A stretch of 32,584 nucleotides of DNA from Phoronis australis (GCA_002633005.1 NMRA01001268.1:1-32584); one strand, 5' to 3'; shown: positions 1 to 9,150, counted from the stretch's first letter. Program-made: numbers and translations. The notes: generated by a model not told the origin, from the letters alone.

Positions 1-418
1 TTCTTTGACCTAATTTGCTCGAGACGTTCTCAACATAAACTATTGAATTCGGTTGATGACATGGTAAAAACGATAACCAGAAGTCGATTGCACCAGCGGC
101 AAATCTGCGTTTTCAGTAAGAGGGGTATAGGATTCGAGCGAATTCGAGGCGTGTAGCAAACCCCCTCCCGTGTAAGATCTTTGTAGTTTTTAGTAGCTGA
201 TTTTGTTTTTCTGGCGACATTTTTTAATTTTTACTTTTGATTGTGTGTCGAGGGGGGGGTTGAACCACCCCTGTATAGATCTGCCTCTGCGGACATGCAC
301 AATCCTCAATGTTCAAATTATGTGGGTGTATTATTTTTACACTGAAAACCCTTTTCAACACAATCGTCATTCAAGCTTACCTGAATTACTGCCTCCCGGT
401 GTGGGGCGCTGCATCTTA

Positions 419-1038
419 CATGGATATGAAAACTGTCAGGCTATTCAAAATATGGCTGCACGCCTTATACTGGGAGTTGGTGTGAGATATATTAATATTG
501 AAAACCTCAATATGGAGAAGGGAATAATGATAATACACGATGACATAGGGTCTCACAGCCATCCAATTTCAATTTGCTCAAAAACCCGAAATGAAACTGG
601 TAAAAATTCATTTAATACAGCGGGGCTTATTTCTGGCGGAGTACTTTCCCCTCCGATTCCAAATCAGCATCATCCTTAGTAAGTTTTCATACCATAATTA
701 TCAGAAGTCAATTTTTAATCAGAAGTGTTCTGTGTACATGGGTATGAAAACTGTCAGGCTATTCAAGATATGGCTGCACGCATTATACTGGGAGTTGGTG
801 TGAGATATATTAATATTGAAAACCTCAATATGGAGATGGGAATAATGATAATACACGATGACATAGGGTCTCACAGCCATCCAATTTCAATTTGCTCAAA
901 AACCAGAAATGAAACTGGTAAAAAATCATTTAATACAGCGGGGCTTATTTCTGGCGATTCCAAATCAGTATCATCCTTAGTAAGTTTTAATACCATAATT
1001 ATCAGAAGTCAATTTTTAATCAGAAGTGTTCTGTGTAC
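419..1038 (+). repeat. Tandem duplication inside the LINE (318-bp period)
   Basis: The segment starting CATGGATATGAAAACTG at 419 recurs at 737 as CATGGGTATGAAAACTG and stays colinear until about 1038. The second copy lacks about 15 bases near 950. Few substitutions separate the copies, so the duplication is younger than the frameshifts seen in both. Confidence 0.85.
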
Positions 1039-1364
1039 CAAATGTGCCTTAAATATCCTCAGACCAACCTATTTTTTATTTATATACATGATGATATACA
1101 TGATTTCATGTACTTTATTAACTGTTTTTAATCATTTATGAAGACATTATTTATTCATGTTAATTGTCTCATAATTTTAGTATCGTCTATTTATAGTTTC
1201 TTTATTATTCATTTTGTTTCATCAGTCTTCCCATGTCAGTTTCATATTCATCATTGATCGTTTAAGTGTTGTCTTTCATTTTTCTAAGTCTGTATGTCCA
1301 TGGAAAACAACATGAAGGGCCAGACTACCCCATTGTACGTATATAGGCCTATTTATATCGGTAC

Positions 1365-1388
1365 AAATAAATAAATAAATAAATAAAA
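1365..1388 (+). repeat. (AAAT)n microsatellite, LINE 3' tail
   Basis: About six AAAT units end the LINE. Such simple 3' repeats mark the terminus of many CR1/L2-like elements. Confidence 0.8.
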
Positions 1389-1557
1389 GAATGAAAGTGT
1401 AATCAAATATTAGGTCTAATGTACATAATAAAATATTGTGTGATGTTGACATTTTCAGAAAATACATCAGATAACGCACCTGGGTTAGGTTGCAAAACGA
1501 TCTAATAATATGAAACGAACAGCTCAACTTGCGGAAGTAAACAAAGATTACATGGTT

Positions 1558-1606
1558 AGAGGTCACCTACTCTGACTGACACGAGCAGAGGTCACCTACT
1601 TGACCT
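1558..1606. promoter_or_regulatory. Cluster of three AGGTCA nuclear-receptor half-sites
   Basis: AGGTCA occurs at 1560-1565 and at 1589-1594, inside a partial 29-base repeat. The inverted form TGACCT occurs at 1601-1606, giving AGGTCA-n6-TGACCT. The half-site is the established core for nuclear receptors. Whether it acts here is unknown; the 6-base spacer is not the classic 3. Confidence 0.2.
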
Positions 1607-1831
1607 CCCTGCGCGCGCACAGACCCCAGCTCTTCCGGGTGTAGTAGGGAAAAGAAGCGTGGCCTTTTCGCGTAGCCGACCATGATTAGCAGACGACGTA
1701 CTTGCCGGAAATTGCCCCAGATAATTTAGCCAGGTGTCGCCAGTGATGACATAAGGGCTTGTGCGTAAGGTCGCAGATTTCGTCCATTGAAAGTATACGG
1801 AGTTGGCGGTCCATGTACTATAGTCTATGAT

Positions 1832-2567
1832 AGCAATGACTCTTTTTGTCCTGGCGATTTTCCAAATGGGTCATCCGAGTCAGTTTGTTTGCTACAGAGG
1901 CTTCTAACGCAAATATTGTAGTCAAATGCAGTAACTGGTTAGCCTACTGAACCTCTCTTTAGAAATCAAGCTCACCCGGGTTATTGCCAACGCCGTCAGG
2001 TGTTGCTCTCTGACGGTCGCTAAGGTATATGTACGTCTTTAGGTGACAAGACTGTTTCGTTGGTTCACGAGTTAAAGGTAGCCCAAGAAATGAAAACCAA
2101 TTATTAAAAAACTGGAATGGCCTCTTGGTATTGTTTTCGATGGCAAAAATTACAGTAGTATAATGTCGTGTTTTTCGTCAAAAACCCGCTAGGGGAAGTA
2201 ACCTGACTGGATGTAGGTAAGAGACATTGAAGTGATCACGTACAAAATGAACGCCGTGATAGTGAAAAACGGTGTTTTTCTTAGTTTTGACGGTCACCAA
2301 CAGTTTCACAGGCTTTCGACCCTCCCTCTGCATGTAGTCACTACTAATATTGACTAAAATTCAAGTCCCCTGACTGGCCACCTGCCTGCCTGTCTGCTCC
2401 TGGGTGTCCCTGTCAGCCGCCAAGAATTCGGGCCCAACGCTTTACCCGAGAAAATCTCTGCGACATAATAGATGGCGGGACAACAATATCAACAAGAACA
2501 CTAAGGTAGAATGTCCAAATCCATGACAGAACAGAAAATTAACCACAAATTCTATGCAACAGCCGAC
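1832..2567. repeat. Segmental duplication, left copy (partner at 29033-29828)
   Basis: Direct, colinear but diverged similarity to 29033-29828. Shared blocks include CTGGCGATTTTCCAAATG, GCTTCTAACGCAAAT, AAGTGATCACGTACAAAA and CATGACAGAACAGAAAATTA. Both copies keep a small hairpin: CCGTCAG (1993-1999) pairs with CTGACGG (2010-2016) over a 10-base loop that differs between copies. This copy lacks about 110 bases present in the right copy. It has no open frame. The right copy sits upstream of the TRIM gene, so this may be promoter-proximal sequence of another family member lying left of the window; that is inference. Confidence 0.75.
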
Positions 2568-2753
2568 TAGTGAAACAGCTCAGTGGTTTTAAGATCAACT
2601 GGAATTATTGTTATGTTCTCAAATTTACAAAACGCAACTTTCAGTGCTTATATTTCAAAACTGCCAATGTCAATATGAGCTAAAAACAGATACATGTAGG
2701 GTCCAATGTCGCCAAGTTACAGGCAAATGTCAGAAATCTTGAACTTTACTTAC

Positions 2754-2879
2754 AACTATTACTGTATTCTCGGTCATCTTCACATTCTCCATCACTTTCA
2801 TGTGCCCTGGCCGCTTAGCTAAGGTTTTCAGCGCCCGTGGGCAATAATACCATGATGCAAACCTCAGCTTGTCCATCAT
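2754..2879 (-). CDS. Possible first coding exon of an unrecognised gene (42 codons)
   Basis: Reading on the minus strand from tandem ATGs at 2879, 42 open codons end exactly at a strong donor (GTAAGTAAAG, intron from 2753). An in-frame TAA lies upstream, so the ATG could be a real start. The peptide begins MMDKLRFASWYYCPRALK and continues with KRPGHMKVMENVK. The basic, hydroxylated and aromatic start could be a mitochondrial presequence. I do not recognise the family, and no continuing exon is visible to the left. It may be chance; the only support is the open frame and the donor. Confidence 0.25.
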
Positions 2880-3715
2880 TATAAAAGTTTGTGATTCAGG
2901 TTCTATTTTAAATCTACACTGAATTCTCCGTTAGAGACGAGAACTAAATAGTGTCTGCATTTAACAGGGAGACTTCTTGTGTGCCAGCTTGCCCTCTGAC
3001 ACAGCGCCGCCCATGCTGAAAAGTTGTACATGTCACAGCACTGTGAAAGAGTGTAGTGTACAACCTAGTCTCTCCAGGCAGTCGGTAAAAGCAGTTCAAA
3101 GCTGGTCGTAAACGATACTGACGAAAATCTTTTTGATTCGCTCATGCTCTAGCTGTTTCAATCGACAAATCGCATAAAATGTTAGACTTGCCTAAAGTGC
3201 CAGATTAGTCATGCCAAGTTGATTAGGTATCCCCATCACGTTCCTACAGAGGGTAGTGTGGTGCCCGGAGGATAGGCAATCCATGACTGTAAAATGCTGC
3301 AGCTTACTAGGGCCTCGCGGGAAACAGGAGCCTCGTCACTGAGATTGACAGGGTTTTAAAAACAAGGGCCCCGGCCTCGGATTAGAGGTGAGGCAGTATT
3401 AGTTCGTGACAATGCTGGTGAACTTAATAACTGCCTCCAGGCTCTAGTGGAAAGGCAGAATCAGACTTGTCTGAAGAGTTTAATGTACAACCCAGAAACA
3501 AAACTGCACGTAGCCTAACTCTGTCTATAAGTTGAGAAAGGACCCAATGAATATTTATTTACTGTACATCTGCACAGTCCTTTCTCACTACAAAATCATT
3601 TACAACAGACATAGATGTGACGATAAGTATCTCAAGTAGCTAGCTAGCTCAAGCCATTTAATGGATATGACAATCCTGATACGACCATTTACCCACTGTC
3701 CCCACGTCCACCCAC
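2880..3715. other. No gene seen
   Basis: No open frame, repeat or RNA gene is recognised. The terminal DSTYK exon (kinase subdomain XI) was sought here and further left on the minus strand and not found. Confidence 0.4.
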
Positions 3716-3886
3716 CTCTCTTGAATGCAGTCCACAGCTGGTCCTTACTGACGCACTGCTCAAAGGAGTATGGCAGTTTCACACTGCCTGCGCAAACATA
3801 CCAAAACAGGATGCCAAAGGCATAGACGTCTACGCTGTTGTCATAGCTACCACTGAAGAGCTCTGGTGCCATGTGAATAGGTGTAC
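3716..3886 (-). pseudogene. DSTYK: DSTYK-like exon: activation-segment end to subdomain IX
   Basis: The acceptor TTAATTTCAG precedes 171 bases encoding [18 protein letters not shown] and then [19 protein letters not shown], ending KRG at donor GTGGGT. These are kinase subdomains VIII-IX with the APE motif and the invariant aspartate of DVYAFG. The exon is intact. The first G joins the previous exon to give the expected glycine. Confidence 0.9.
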
Positions 3887-4207
3887 CTGAAATTAAGAAT
3901 TAATTAAATAATCATAAAGAAACCTCAAATTGATAAATCATAGAATAAAATTTTAAGTGAAAAACAAAGAAAGAAATACTAAATGTCTCTCTTAAGCTGC
4001 AGATGTCGAGTTTCAATGTAAGGTCTTAGACCATACCCTTATAGTAACAACGGCAGAACACGCTACTGCCAGTTAGAAATGTTAGATATTCATGTTCAAA
4101 TTCCAAATCAGTCGCCAGTTGTTATCTCATCTATTGATATGCAGATGTCCACGCATGGTATTTGAGAGAAAAGCTTGTGGTTTGGACCGTCAATAAGGGG
4201 AGTTTAA

Positions 4208-4373
4208 AGGCGAAGGCAACCTTTTTGCATGTCATTTTGAGCAAAAATAAGGTTCGTTGACTATCCCAGACACATTATTTTTTCATTAAATTACAGCTTT
4301 TCGTAATTTAATTGATAAATCGTCCTCTACTCCGGAAGTGACATTTTGGGAGGCAAGAATTTCGCGCCAATTT
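4208..4373. repeat. Left terminal inverted repeat of the Kolobok-like element
   Basis: Pairs with 5937-6100 as the reverse complement. The inner end is GCAAGAATTTCGCGCCAATT, identical in both repeats. Confidence 0.85.
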
Positions 4374-4520
4374 GGTTCTGTGTTGAGTTTACTGTGAGGA
4401 TCTGTACTACTTTTGTTGTCGTGCTGTTTTTTAAAATTGTCGCCACTTCTCATCGAGGAGTATTTTACGACAAGCTAGGTTATTAGAGAACTCACTTACG
4501 TTGGATTTAGGGGTTGTTTA

Positions 4521-5296
4521 GTTTGTGTTAATCTGAAAATGGCTAGAGTCGGCGACCCATATCTCAGTGAAAGTAGAGTAGTGATGCGTGTGAGTAACGG
4601 AGAGTGTTCATAGCAGTGGTGACGAGGAATTTTTTCACGGACAGTCAGTGGGTGGGTATATGTTGGAGCCCGAGTATAATGATCAGGCAGAGTACTCACA
4701 AGCACAACTGTCTCATTTGCCCGAGTGCCCCGCGACACGCTCCCACTGAGCACACAAACTGCTAACATCCCGCCGTGTGACCCTCTCGCCACACACATGG
4801 CACCTTCTAGATACATGTAGCTACAATGCTTCAGACAAGTCCGCAATAAACTTATCGAAGTTTGGCTCACCGATCTTTTTATTGGACGACGAATTGTCCT
4901 CTTCTCTGGTTTGTGTTAATCTGAAAATGGCTAGAGTCGGCGACCCATATCTCAGTGAAAGTAGAGTAGTGATGCGTGTGAGTAACGGAGAGTGTTCATA
5001 GCAGTGGTGACGACGAATTTTTTCACGGACAGTCAGTGGGTGGGTATATGTTGCAGCCCGAGTATAATGATCAGGCAGAGTACTCACAAGCACAACTGTC
5101 TCATTTGCCCGAGTGCCCCGCGACACGCTCCCACTGAGCACACAAACTGCTAACATCCCGCCGTGTGACCCTCTCGCCACACACATGGCACCTTCTAGAT
5201 ACATGTAGCTACAATGCTTCAGACAAGTCCGCAATAAACTTATCAAAGTTTGGCTCACCGATCTTTTTATTGGACGACGAATTGTCCTCTTCTCTG
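4521..5296. repeat. 388-bp tandem duplication inside the transposon
   Basis: Copy 1 (4521-4908) and copy 2 (4909-5296) differ at only three positions by eye. The minus-strand frame runs open across the junction, giving 124- and 145-residue open frames. Their composition and low-complexity look give no family signal. The copies are far more alike than the two terminal repeats, so the duplication is much younger than the insertion. Confidence 0.95.
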
Positions 5297-5349
5297 GGTA
5301 TCGAACTGGACCTGTATACTCCCCCTACTTAACTTCAATGCAGAGCTGC

Positions 5350-5833
5350 TTAGAGGCTCTGGGCTAGAGACAACAGCACAGGGCGAATCACTGCTAGTTC
5401 CTGGAATTGCATGCTCTGGGGGTACGTTGGGAGGCAAATGTGACAGCAGATGAAGTGCCTCCAGTCACTGTACATAGTGGCTCGCGAGGCTTCTCGCTTC
5501 AAAAACGTACTTCTCTCTTCAAAAGCGCGACGGGCACTGCCAGGAATTAGGAGCCACGGTATGGCACCCTTCTTGACGCGTTGTTTCACAGGGATCTTCG
5601 CCAATTTAGCGTACATATCTCTCTCGTTATCTGACGACAGAAAATGCTTGCAACACACTCGGTAACCCTCCACTGCTTTGAACGTTGCGTGGACGGGTAA
5701 CGGTGCGTCACCCGAACGAGCCAAGTACTGACGGCGAAGTGTGTCATCCTCCGGAAGAGATGCAAAGCAGGATTCCCAAAACGCGCTTGAGACGACAATG
5801 AGTACATTCTGGTACGCAGCAACAGTGTGGCAT
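5350..5833 (-). pseudogene. THAP-type zinc-finger protein, frameshifted (transposon-borne)
   Basis: From the ATG at 5833 the frame reads MPHCCCVPECTHCRLKR, the first Cys pair of a C2CH THAP finger. The rest is in a second frame: FASLPEDDTLRRQYL, then VCCKHFLSSD (the C-x2-H pair), then KKGAIPWLLIP in place of the AVPTIF box. One frameshift near 5780 separates the halves. THAP domains bind DNA and occur in P-element and Kolobok proteins as well as host factors. The location between the inverted repeats makes this the element's own gene. After the domain the frame shows nothing recognisable and stops at 5350. Confidence 0.7.
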
Positions 5834-5936
5834 GTTGACTGACTCGTAAACAAAAACAAACAACGACCGAACACATCACAACTAAGGTAGAAGAATGACT
5901 GGCTATAAAACTCTCACAGTCAGACCATATGAACAG

Positions 5937-6100
5937 AAATTGGCGCGAAATTCTTGCCTCCCAAAACGTCACTACCGGAGTAGAGGATGGGTAATTAATT
6001 AAATTACAAAAAGCTGTAATTAGGTGAAAAAGATGTCTAAGATAATCAACTAACCTTATTTTTTTCTGAAAATGACATGAAAAAAATGTTGCCTTCCCCT
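5937..6100. repeat. Right terminal inverted repeat of the Kolobok-like element
   Basis: Reverse complement of 4208-4373, with scattered mismatches and small indels. It is followed by TCAA at 6101-6104, the mutated target-site copy. Confidence 0.85.
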
Positions 6101-6324
6101 TCAAGACGAGCAACTATATCATTTTTTATGGTTGCGGAGAGCATGATTAAACGGGGAGTCCTGACTGATTTATTGAGCTTTCAACCAATGTCATATTTAT
6201 CGTTTGTGTTTAAATACCCATAGAATATTTCATAAACATGCAATGTAGACTACCAGCAAGTACCAAAGATACAAACAGCAGTCAGTCACATCACAAAATG
6301 CCGTGTCATTAGGCAAGACTGCAA

Positions 6325-6484
6325 ACCTACAATACTCCCAGTCATTGTTACCTCAGGCCAGACACTGCCTACCTACAATACTGCCACTCATTGTTACCTC
6401 AGGCCAGACACTACATACCTACAATACTGCCACTCATTGTTACCTCAGGCCAGACACTACCTACCTACAATACTGCCACTCATC
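6325..6484 (-). repeat. 46-bp minisatellite built from an exon end plus its splice donor
   Basis: Units start at 6325, 6371, 6417 and 6463 (ACCTACAATACTG on the plus strand), period 46. On the minus strand each unit contains the last 20 coding bases of the neighbouring exon (ATGAGTGGCAGTATTGTAG), a GTAGGT-type donor and the first bases of the intron. The exon itself is the first unit; three more copies run into the intron, so up to four candidate donors lie in series. Confidence 0.9.
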
Positions 6485-6543
6485 ATTGCCTCTGGCTTGC
6501 AGAAGCCCAGGTCGGTTATCTTCCCTCGGTTCCTCTTGTCCAG
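6465..6543 (-). pseudogene. DSTYK: DSTYK-like exon: DLG motif and activation segment
   Basis: The acceptor CGTTCTTTCAG precedes 79 bases encoding [18 protein letters not shown] and then AMMSGSIVG; the donor is GTAGGT. DLG instead of DFG is normal for DSTYK. The exon is intact, and its 3' end is the first unit of the 46-bp minisatellite. Confidence 0.9.
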
Positions 6544-6863
6544 CTGAAAGAACGTCAGGTTTCTTAACAATAACAGAATAATGTCAGTGTCGTACATACA
6601 GGAACAGCTGAAGCCTGGAAATTTACAGATTGTTGAAAAAAAAAACTTACTAGCAATCTTAAACAATACAAAGATGTAGTCCAATAAGTTGGCAAAACAT
6701 GCCCATTGACTGACAGTTGAGCTATTTTTTATGGAATTCACAAAAATATTTGTCAGTTCAAACAAGACATTGATTTTATCGCCACATACTGCCATTTTGG
6801 TTGCTATGAACACATATCAGGCTGATATTTCTGTCTGATATCCTGTGAGTCAGTGCTACTCAC

Positions 6864-6954
6864 CAATGCATTCTTCAGCTTGATAACATGATGTACCAGA
6901 CCTTGACTATGTAGAAACCTCATTCCCTCTACTACATCTATGGCAACTTGAAGT
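6864..6954 (-). pseudogene. DSTYK: DSTYK-like exon: catalytic loop with HRD changed to HHV
   Basis: The acceptor CTCATGTAG and the donor GTGAGT flank 91 bases encoding [20 protein letters not shown] and then [10 protein letters not shown]. In active DSTYK the loop reads HRDIKLKN. Here CAT-GTT replaces the expected Arg-Asp codons, so the catalytic-base aspartate is lost while the lysine and asparagine remain. The splice sites look functional. Confidence 0.9.
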
Positions 6955-7394
6955 CTACATGAGAAAGAGGAGTGAAAACGATTAGTATAACATAATACCA
7001 ATCGTAACAATGAGAGCAATATCCGTAGAAGAAATGTTCCAACGTAAATAATTGTGAACAGACCAAGTGAAAGGGATCGCTTCCACCAAATAGTGTCGTG
7101 TATATATTAATACAAAATATTCAGCACTAGTCGCTTGCAGGGGTCGCGCGTTTTCGGAACCAGTGTTCTTTATTGAATAAGAGCCATCAAACTAGTTCTC
7201 AAAATGTTTGTAAGTCAACTTGTCATTGGCTGTGCTGAAATTATTTTATAATTAGATAACTACCTTACTGATGTGTTCAGACTAAAATTACTACTTCATG
7301 GTCACAGCTCCACATCACCCAAACTAAACAGATGAAATATCAGTGTAAAGTTACATGGGAGATAATCCTAAGAATAGCGACCTTATACACTAAC

Positions 7395-7544
7395 CTGCTT
7401 GGCCAGTCTAGCCCTGTCCTTATCGCTGAGTAGAGGTCTCTAGTGAGCCTGTCGATAATGAGCAAGACAGCAGGACCTCCGCCGTAATTAGAGTCAATAA
7501 CAGAACCCCTTAAGTTGACTACACGGTCGTGTTCTGGCACATTT
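7395..7544 (-). pseudogene. DSTYK: DSTYK-like exon: middle of the kinase N-lobe
   Basis: The acceptor ACTTCCATCAG precedes 150 bases encoding NVPEHDRVVNLRGSVIDSNY and then GGGPAVLLIIDRLTRDLY; the donor is GTTAGT. It lines up with the DSTYK stretch around the glycine triplet and hinge, with about two residues fewer after GGG. Open throughout, and the phase matches its neighbours. Confidence 0.9.
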
Positions 7545-7788
7545 CTGATGGAAGTAAGCCAACATGTCAATAGACAAAATGACAGATTGCGAAGGATATG
7601 GAATCAGTTTCAAACGAAAAAGATGCCAGTTTAGAGCTCCCAAATTTTGAAAAAAATGATGTTTATATTCCTACTAACTGAAAAACACTAATTAAACTGA
7701 TGAACATTAACATTAGCAAACAATTGAAGATATCTACCATGAACAACTTCCAATGCTCAAATTATATAAACAAGACACCTGTTCTTAC

Positions 7789-7945
7789 TTGGTATAGTAA
7801 AACTCTAAAGCTAAGTCATTCCAGTGCTTCTCATCAGGGGGCACCACAGTCTTTACAGCACACCGTGAGAAGACAGCCCACATGTCACAAGAGTAAACGA
7901 CCCCGTACTGACCTCGCCCTACTTCACGACTCATTTGAGGCATTC
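7789..7945 (-). pseudogene. DSTYK: DSTYK-like exon: ATP-binding loop and VAIK lysine
   Basis: The acceptor CTTCTTCACCAG precedes 157 bases reading [19 protein letters not shown], then [20 protein letters not shown], ending YYT at donor GTAAGA. The glycine loop and the ATP-positioning lysine are present. No ATG starts this frame, so it is easily missed in ORF lists. I chose this acceptor over an AG at 7919-7920 because it restores the residues before the glycine loop and has a pyrimidine tract. Confidence 0.9.
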
Positions 7946-8052
7946 CTGGTGAAGAAGTGGATAGCTGATTACATAATGATTTTTAATTCGTATAAAGGCG
8001 TTATCAATGACTTTCTTTATTGGTTTAAAGTGCCGTGAACTACACAATCAGT

Positions 8053-8078
8053 AACAAAACAAAACAAAACAAAACAAA
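8053..8078 (+). repeat. (AAAAC)n microsatellite
   Basis: About five AAAAC units, in the intron between two DSTYK-like exons. Confidence 0.9.
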
Positions 8079-8783
8079 TTACTAGTTTAAACGTGACACT
8101 CCTAACAATTGGATCCAAGACTGTTGTGGCACTAAACAACCAGTTGTCATTGGTTTCTTCTTTTGGGAAGTTGAATTCATGATACACTGTTATTCAGGCC
8201 AGTTCACAGATGGTGAAAACAATAATAATCGATGGATAAAATACAGTTCCCGTCATGGCAGTGAATTCCGCTTATAGTCATCGTTATGGCAAAATCTTGA
8301 TCATATACTGTAACAATGTTTTCCTGATCGTTAACTCTATTGGAAATTTCCTTCACCATTTCCCGTCACGGCGAACGCTACTGCGACGCTGAATTCTTAC
8401 ATTCAGATGCCAAAACAACCAATTGCATCACATTTTGTACTTTGTACTTTTGTAGTGCACTGAACATGTCAGGACAAGGTGAACGACGCTTACTGCTAGC
8501 ACTTAATTTCACACTGAATTACGGTTTAGGTGATGCAAAACAATGGCTTCCAAACACGGTTATCAAAAATTGGGCCCACCTCTTATAGCTATTCTATTAG
8601 ATTTCTCCTCCAAATTAAGATTAAAAACACTTTAGTCCATTACAAATATGGATTGCACTTTTTAGATGTCATAAAACAACATTTGCTAATGTTCTTCATT
8701 GTATGCAAGCCTGTAATCAGCTCTTGAAAAACGAATAAAAGATTCTGGCAATTATTTGAATTTGAGCGAAACACGTGGAGAAT

Positions 8784-8980
8784 GAGCGTACCATACATAC
8801 ATGTAAGACAGCCGCTGAGTGAGATACTCTCAAGAGCGTACCATACACAAGATAGCCCGGCCTGAGTGAGATACTCTCAAGAGCGTACCATACATAAGAT
8901 AGCCCGGCCTGAGTGAGATACTCTCAAGAGCGTACCATACATACATGTAAGATAGTCCCTGAGTGAGATACTCTCAAGAG
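8784..8980 (-). repeat. 47-50-bp minisatellite built from an exon end plus its splice donor
   Basis: Units begin GAGCGTACCATAC at 8784, 8834, 8881 and 8928 (plus strand). On the minus strand each contains TCTTGAGAGTATCTCACTCA, the coding end of the adjacent DSTYK-like exon (LESISLR), then a variable donor-like stretch and CATACCATACGC-type intron sequence. As in the other minisatellite, the exon is the first unit and the copies extend into the intron. Confidence 0.9.
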
Positions 8981-9150
8981 ACAGCTTGGCTACTGTTGGC
9001 GCATGAAACTTGCGAATCTTCAGTCGTTGCTCCTCCGTTCGCTACAGGCTGCCATTATGTTTCACTTCGAGTTGTTTCAATGCCGCGTTAAAAGCGTCAA
9101 GGGAATGTCTTAGTCGGTGATTGAATTGAGCGCAGATACTTATTGCTAAC
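8945..9150 (-). pseudogene. DSTYK: DSTYK-like exon before the kinase domain, with in-frame TAG
   Basis: The acceptor TGTTTTTTAG precedes a frame reading LAISICAQFNHRLRHSLDAF, then NAALKQLEVKHNGSL, a stop, then RTEEQRLKIRKFHAPTV and AKLSLESISLRDYLT. This follows the DSTYK segment just before the glycine loop residue for residue. TAG at 9042-9044 sits where glutamate is expected (GAG to TAG). The 3' end is uncertain: using T|GTATGT at 8945 would create TGA when joined to the next exon, so the donor may also be damaged. The exon end is the first unit of the 47-50-bp minisatellite. Confidence 0.8.

Larger units (their letters stand above)
360..1388 (+). mobile_element. 3' end of a CR1/L2-like non-LTR retrotransposon (LINE), decayed
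   Basis: Broken frames read like the C-terminal end of a LINE reverse transcriptase. One frame has YLNYCLPVWGAASY (about 381-422). A shifted frame has AIQNMAARLILGVG (about 441-482). Downstream comes a tail of the K-T-R-N-E type, then FNTAG, then SLVSFNTII. The order and spacing match the thumb and C-terminus of CR1/L2-type LINEs. An AT-rich 3' UTR follows and ends in an AAAT microsatellite at 1365-1388, as is usual for these elements. At least one frameshift and an internal duplication make it non-functional. The 5' end is truncated or unrecognisable. The clade is inferred from motif style only. Confidence 0.65.
4204..6104 (-). mobile_element. Kolobok-like DNA transposon with THAP gene, inserted in a DSTYK-like intron
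   Basis: Terminal inverted repeats of about 165 bp (4208-4373 and 5937-6100, about 85% identical by eye) begin AGGCGAAGGCAAC and AGGGGAAGGCAAC on opposite strands. They are bounded by TTAA (4204-4207) and TCAA (6101-6104), a target duplication differing by one transition. TTAA targets, this terminus style and an internal THAP zinc finger together fit the Kolobok superfamily. P elements also carry THAP but make 8-bp duplications, and piggyBac uses TTAA but starts CCC. At 1.9 kb and with no visible DDE domain, this is an internally deleted, non-autonomous copy. Confidence 0.75.
3716..9150 (-). pseudogene. DSTYK: DSTYK-like dual-specificity kinase, 3' half, probably a pseudogene or dead kinase
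   Basis: Six exons on the minus strand reproduce, in order, the region before the kinase domain and the kinase domain of DSTYK (RIP5), a serine/threonine and tyrosine kinase implicated in cell-death and FGF/ERK signalling. The exons are 8945-9150, 7789-7945, 7395-7544, 6864-6954, 6465-6543 and 3716-3886. Exons 7789-7945 to 3716-3886 have AG acceptors and GT donors and join without a frame break. The ATP-loop (GRGQYGVV), the VAIK-type lysine (CAVK), the DSTYK-specific DLG ([12 protein letters not shown]) and the MAPELF segment are intact. Two lesions argue against kinase activity: TAG in the first exon (9042-9044) and HHV in place of the catalytic HRD. No N-terminal exons and no terminal exon are visible. 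The family call is secure; the pseudogene status is an inference. Confidence 0.85.

Noticed and set aside
203-1141. Open frames of 158 and 138 residues as host genes
   Set aside because: They are mixed-frame readings of a duplicated LINE reverse transcriptase tail.
2754-2879. This open stretch as the missing terminal DSTYK exon
   Set aside because: No match to kinase subdomain XI, and the frame starts with ATG after an upstream stop instead of an acceptor in the required phase.
4496-5258. Open frames of 124 and 145 residues on the minus strand as genes
   Set aside because: They arise from the 388-bp duplication inside the transposon and lack any recognisable domain.
5586-6113. 175-residue minus-strand open frame
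   Set aside because: It overlaps the THAP gene in another frame and runs into the terminal inverted repeat.
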